Source: Cryobacterium arcticum
GTDB lineage: Bacteria > Actinomycetota > Actinomycetes > Actinomycetales > Microbacteriaceae
Reading direction: 5' to 3'
Length of the DNA: 64,000 nucleotides
Assembly (NCBI RefSeq): GCF_003185895.1
Contig: NZ_QHLY01000008.1
Coordinates: 44,202 to 108,201, forward strand
Shown here: in pieces, positions 63,952 through 64,000 of the stretch
Numbering within the stretch: the first letter of the stretch is position 1
Layout of the letters: the number at the start of each line of letters is the position of its first letter
Translations under genes and position numbers: made by a program
The notes under the pieces: model-generated
The model's database searches: none
The model's input: the letters and a program-made list of their open reading frames with translations, nothing else
What the model was told of the DNA's origin: nothing

Positions 63952-64000
63952 TTACTTGGTGTTGACGGTGATGGTGGCGATGCCGACGAGGAGCTGGTCG
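63952..64000 (-). CDS. 3' end of an unidentified gene
   Basis: Only the last 15 residues before the TAA (63952-63954) are in the window, reading DQLLVGIATITVNTK. The frame continues beyond the edge. This is too little to assign a family; the position before a strong terminator supports a true gene end. Confidence 0.5.
   Translation of the reverse strand, partial: DQLLVGIATITVNTK

Overview
The window is GC-rich actinobacterial chromosome, most likely from the Microbacteriaceae (Cryobacterium/Leifsonia-like). The indications are the very high GC and GC3, a DUF222-HNH endonuclease, a BldC-like small HTH protein, an actinobacterial 32-residue ribosomal protein bS22, LAxTG-type sortase signals, FBP-domain and DUF1918 proteins, and very frequent leaderless promoters (a TANNNT hexamer 6-7 nt before the start codon). 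It reads as ordinary chromosome. I see no prophage, integrase, complete transposon, plasmid backbone or CRISPR array. The genus is an inference from gene content; no 16S rRNA is present.

Layout. 1-2.5 kb: end of a lipoate ligase-like gene, a small GNAT, an orphan DNA methyltransferase and a coupled LLM-type flavin/F420 oxidoreductase. 2.5-7.3 kb: a LacI regulator divergent from a CUT1 sugar ABC transporter (binding lipoprotein and two permeases) with twin palindromic operators behind the promoter. 7.3-12.7 kb: DUF222-HNH protein, NAD(P)-binding protein, VanY-like peptidase and two tandem amidase-domain paralogues. 12.7-20.8 kb: housekeeping genes (pgm, pheA, lipid kinase, serS, HAD phosphatase, two tRNA-Ser, LCP ligase). 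20.8-30.8 kb: MFS and DUF389 membrane proteins, an SDR, an unusual LicD-like/methyltransferase fusion, a metallophosphoesterase, an EAL phosphodiesterase with degenerate GGDEF, an FBP zinc-finger protein and a quinone-reductase-like/HxlR pair. 30.8-38.4 kb: carboxylesterase, flavodoxin-fold protein and a five-gene operon (SDR, TetR, SCP2-like, HemL-like aminotransferase, MFS) behind one TetR-type operator. 38.4-41.9 kb: nucleoside deaminase and a pair of secreted repeat proteins, one a long chaplin-like LAxTG protein. 41.9-53.7 kb: efflux and membrane proteins, tRNA-Arg, NUDIX, two MarR regulators, a second lipid kinase, argG, an aldo-keto reductase next to a frameshifted MerR gene, TMEM175-like and RidA-like genes. 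53.7-64 kb: a winged-helix regulator preceded by a Met/Cys-rich leaderless leader peptide, upp, tadA, an amidotransferase, a CDF transporter, proC, Ktr potassium uptake, ArsR and BldC-like regulators, bS22, a HAD phosphatase, a glutaredoxin-like protein and a Dabb protein.

How the parts work together. Several regulator/target pairs carry readable operators: LacI with the sugar transporter, HxlR with the quinone-reductase-like gene, TetR with the SDR-to-MFS operon, MarR with the EamA exporter. The most notable regulatory unit is at 54.1-55.2 kb. There a consensus promoter drives a 33-codon leaderless ORF whose last 15 codons include five Met and three Cys codons, ahead of an OmpR-type winged-helix gene, with tandem 10-bp-period direct repeats directly upstream of the -35 box. 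This suggests sulfur amino acid attenuation combined with autoregulation. Other points of interest are the chaplin-like surface protein pair, the LicD-methyltransferase fusion and several short palindromic repeats.
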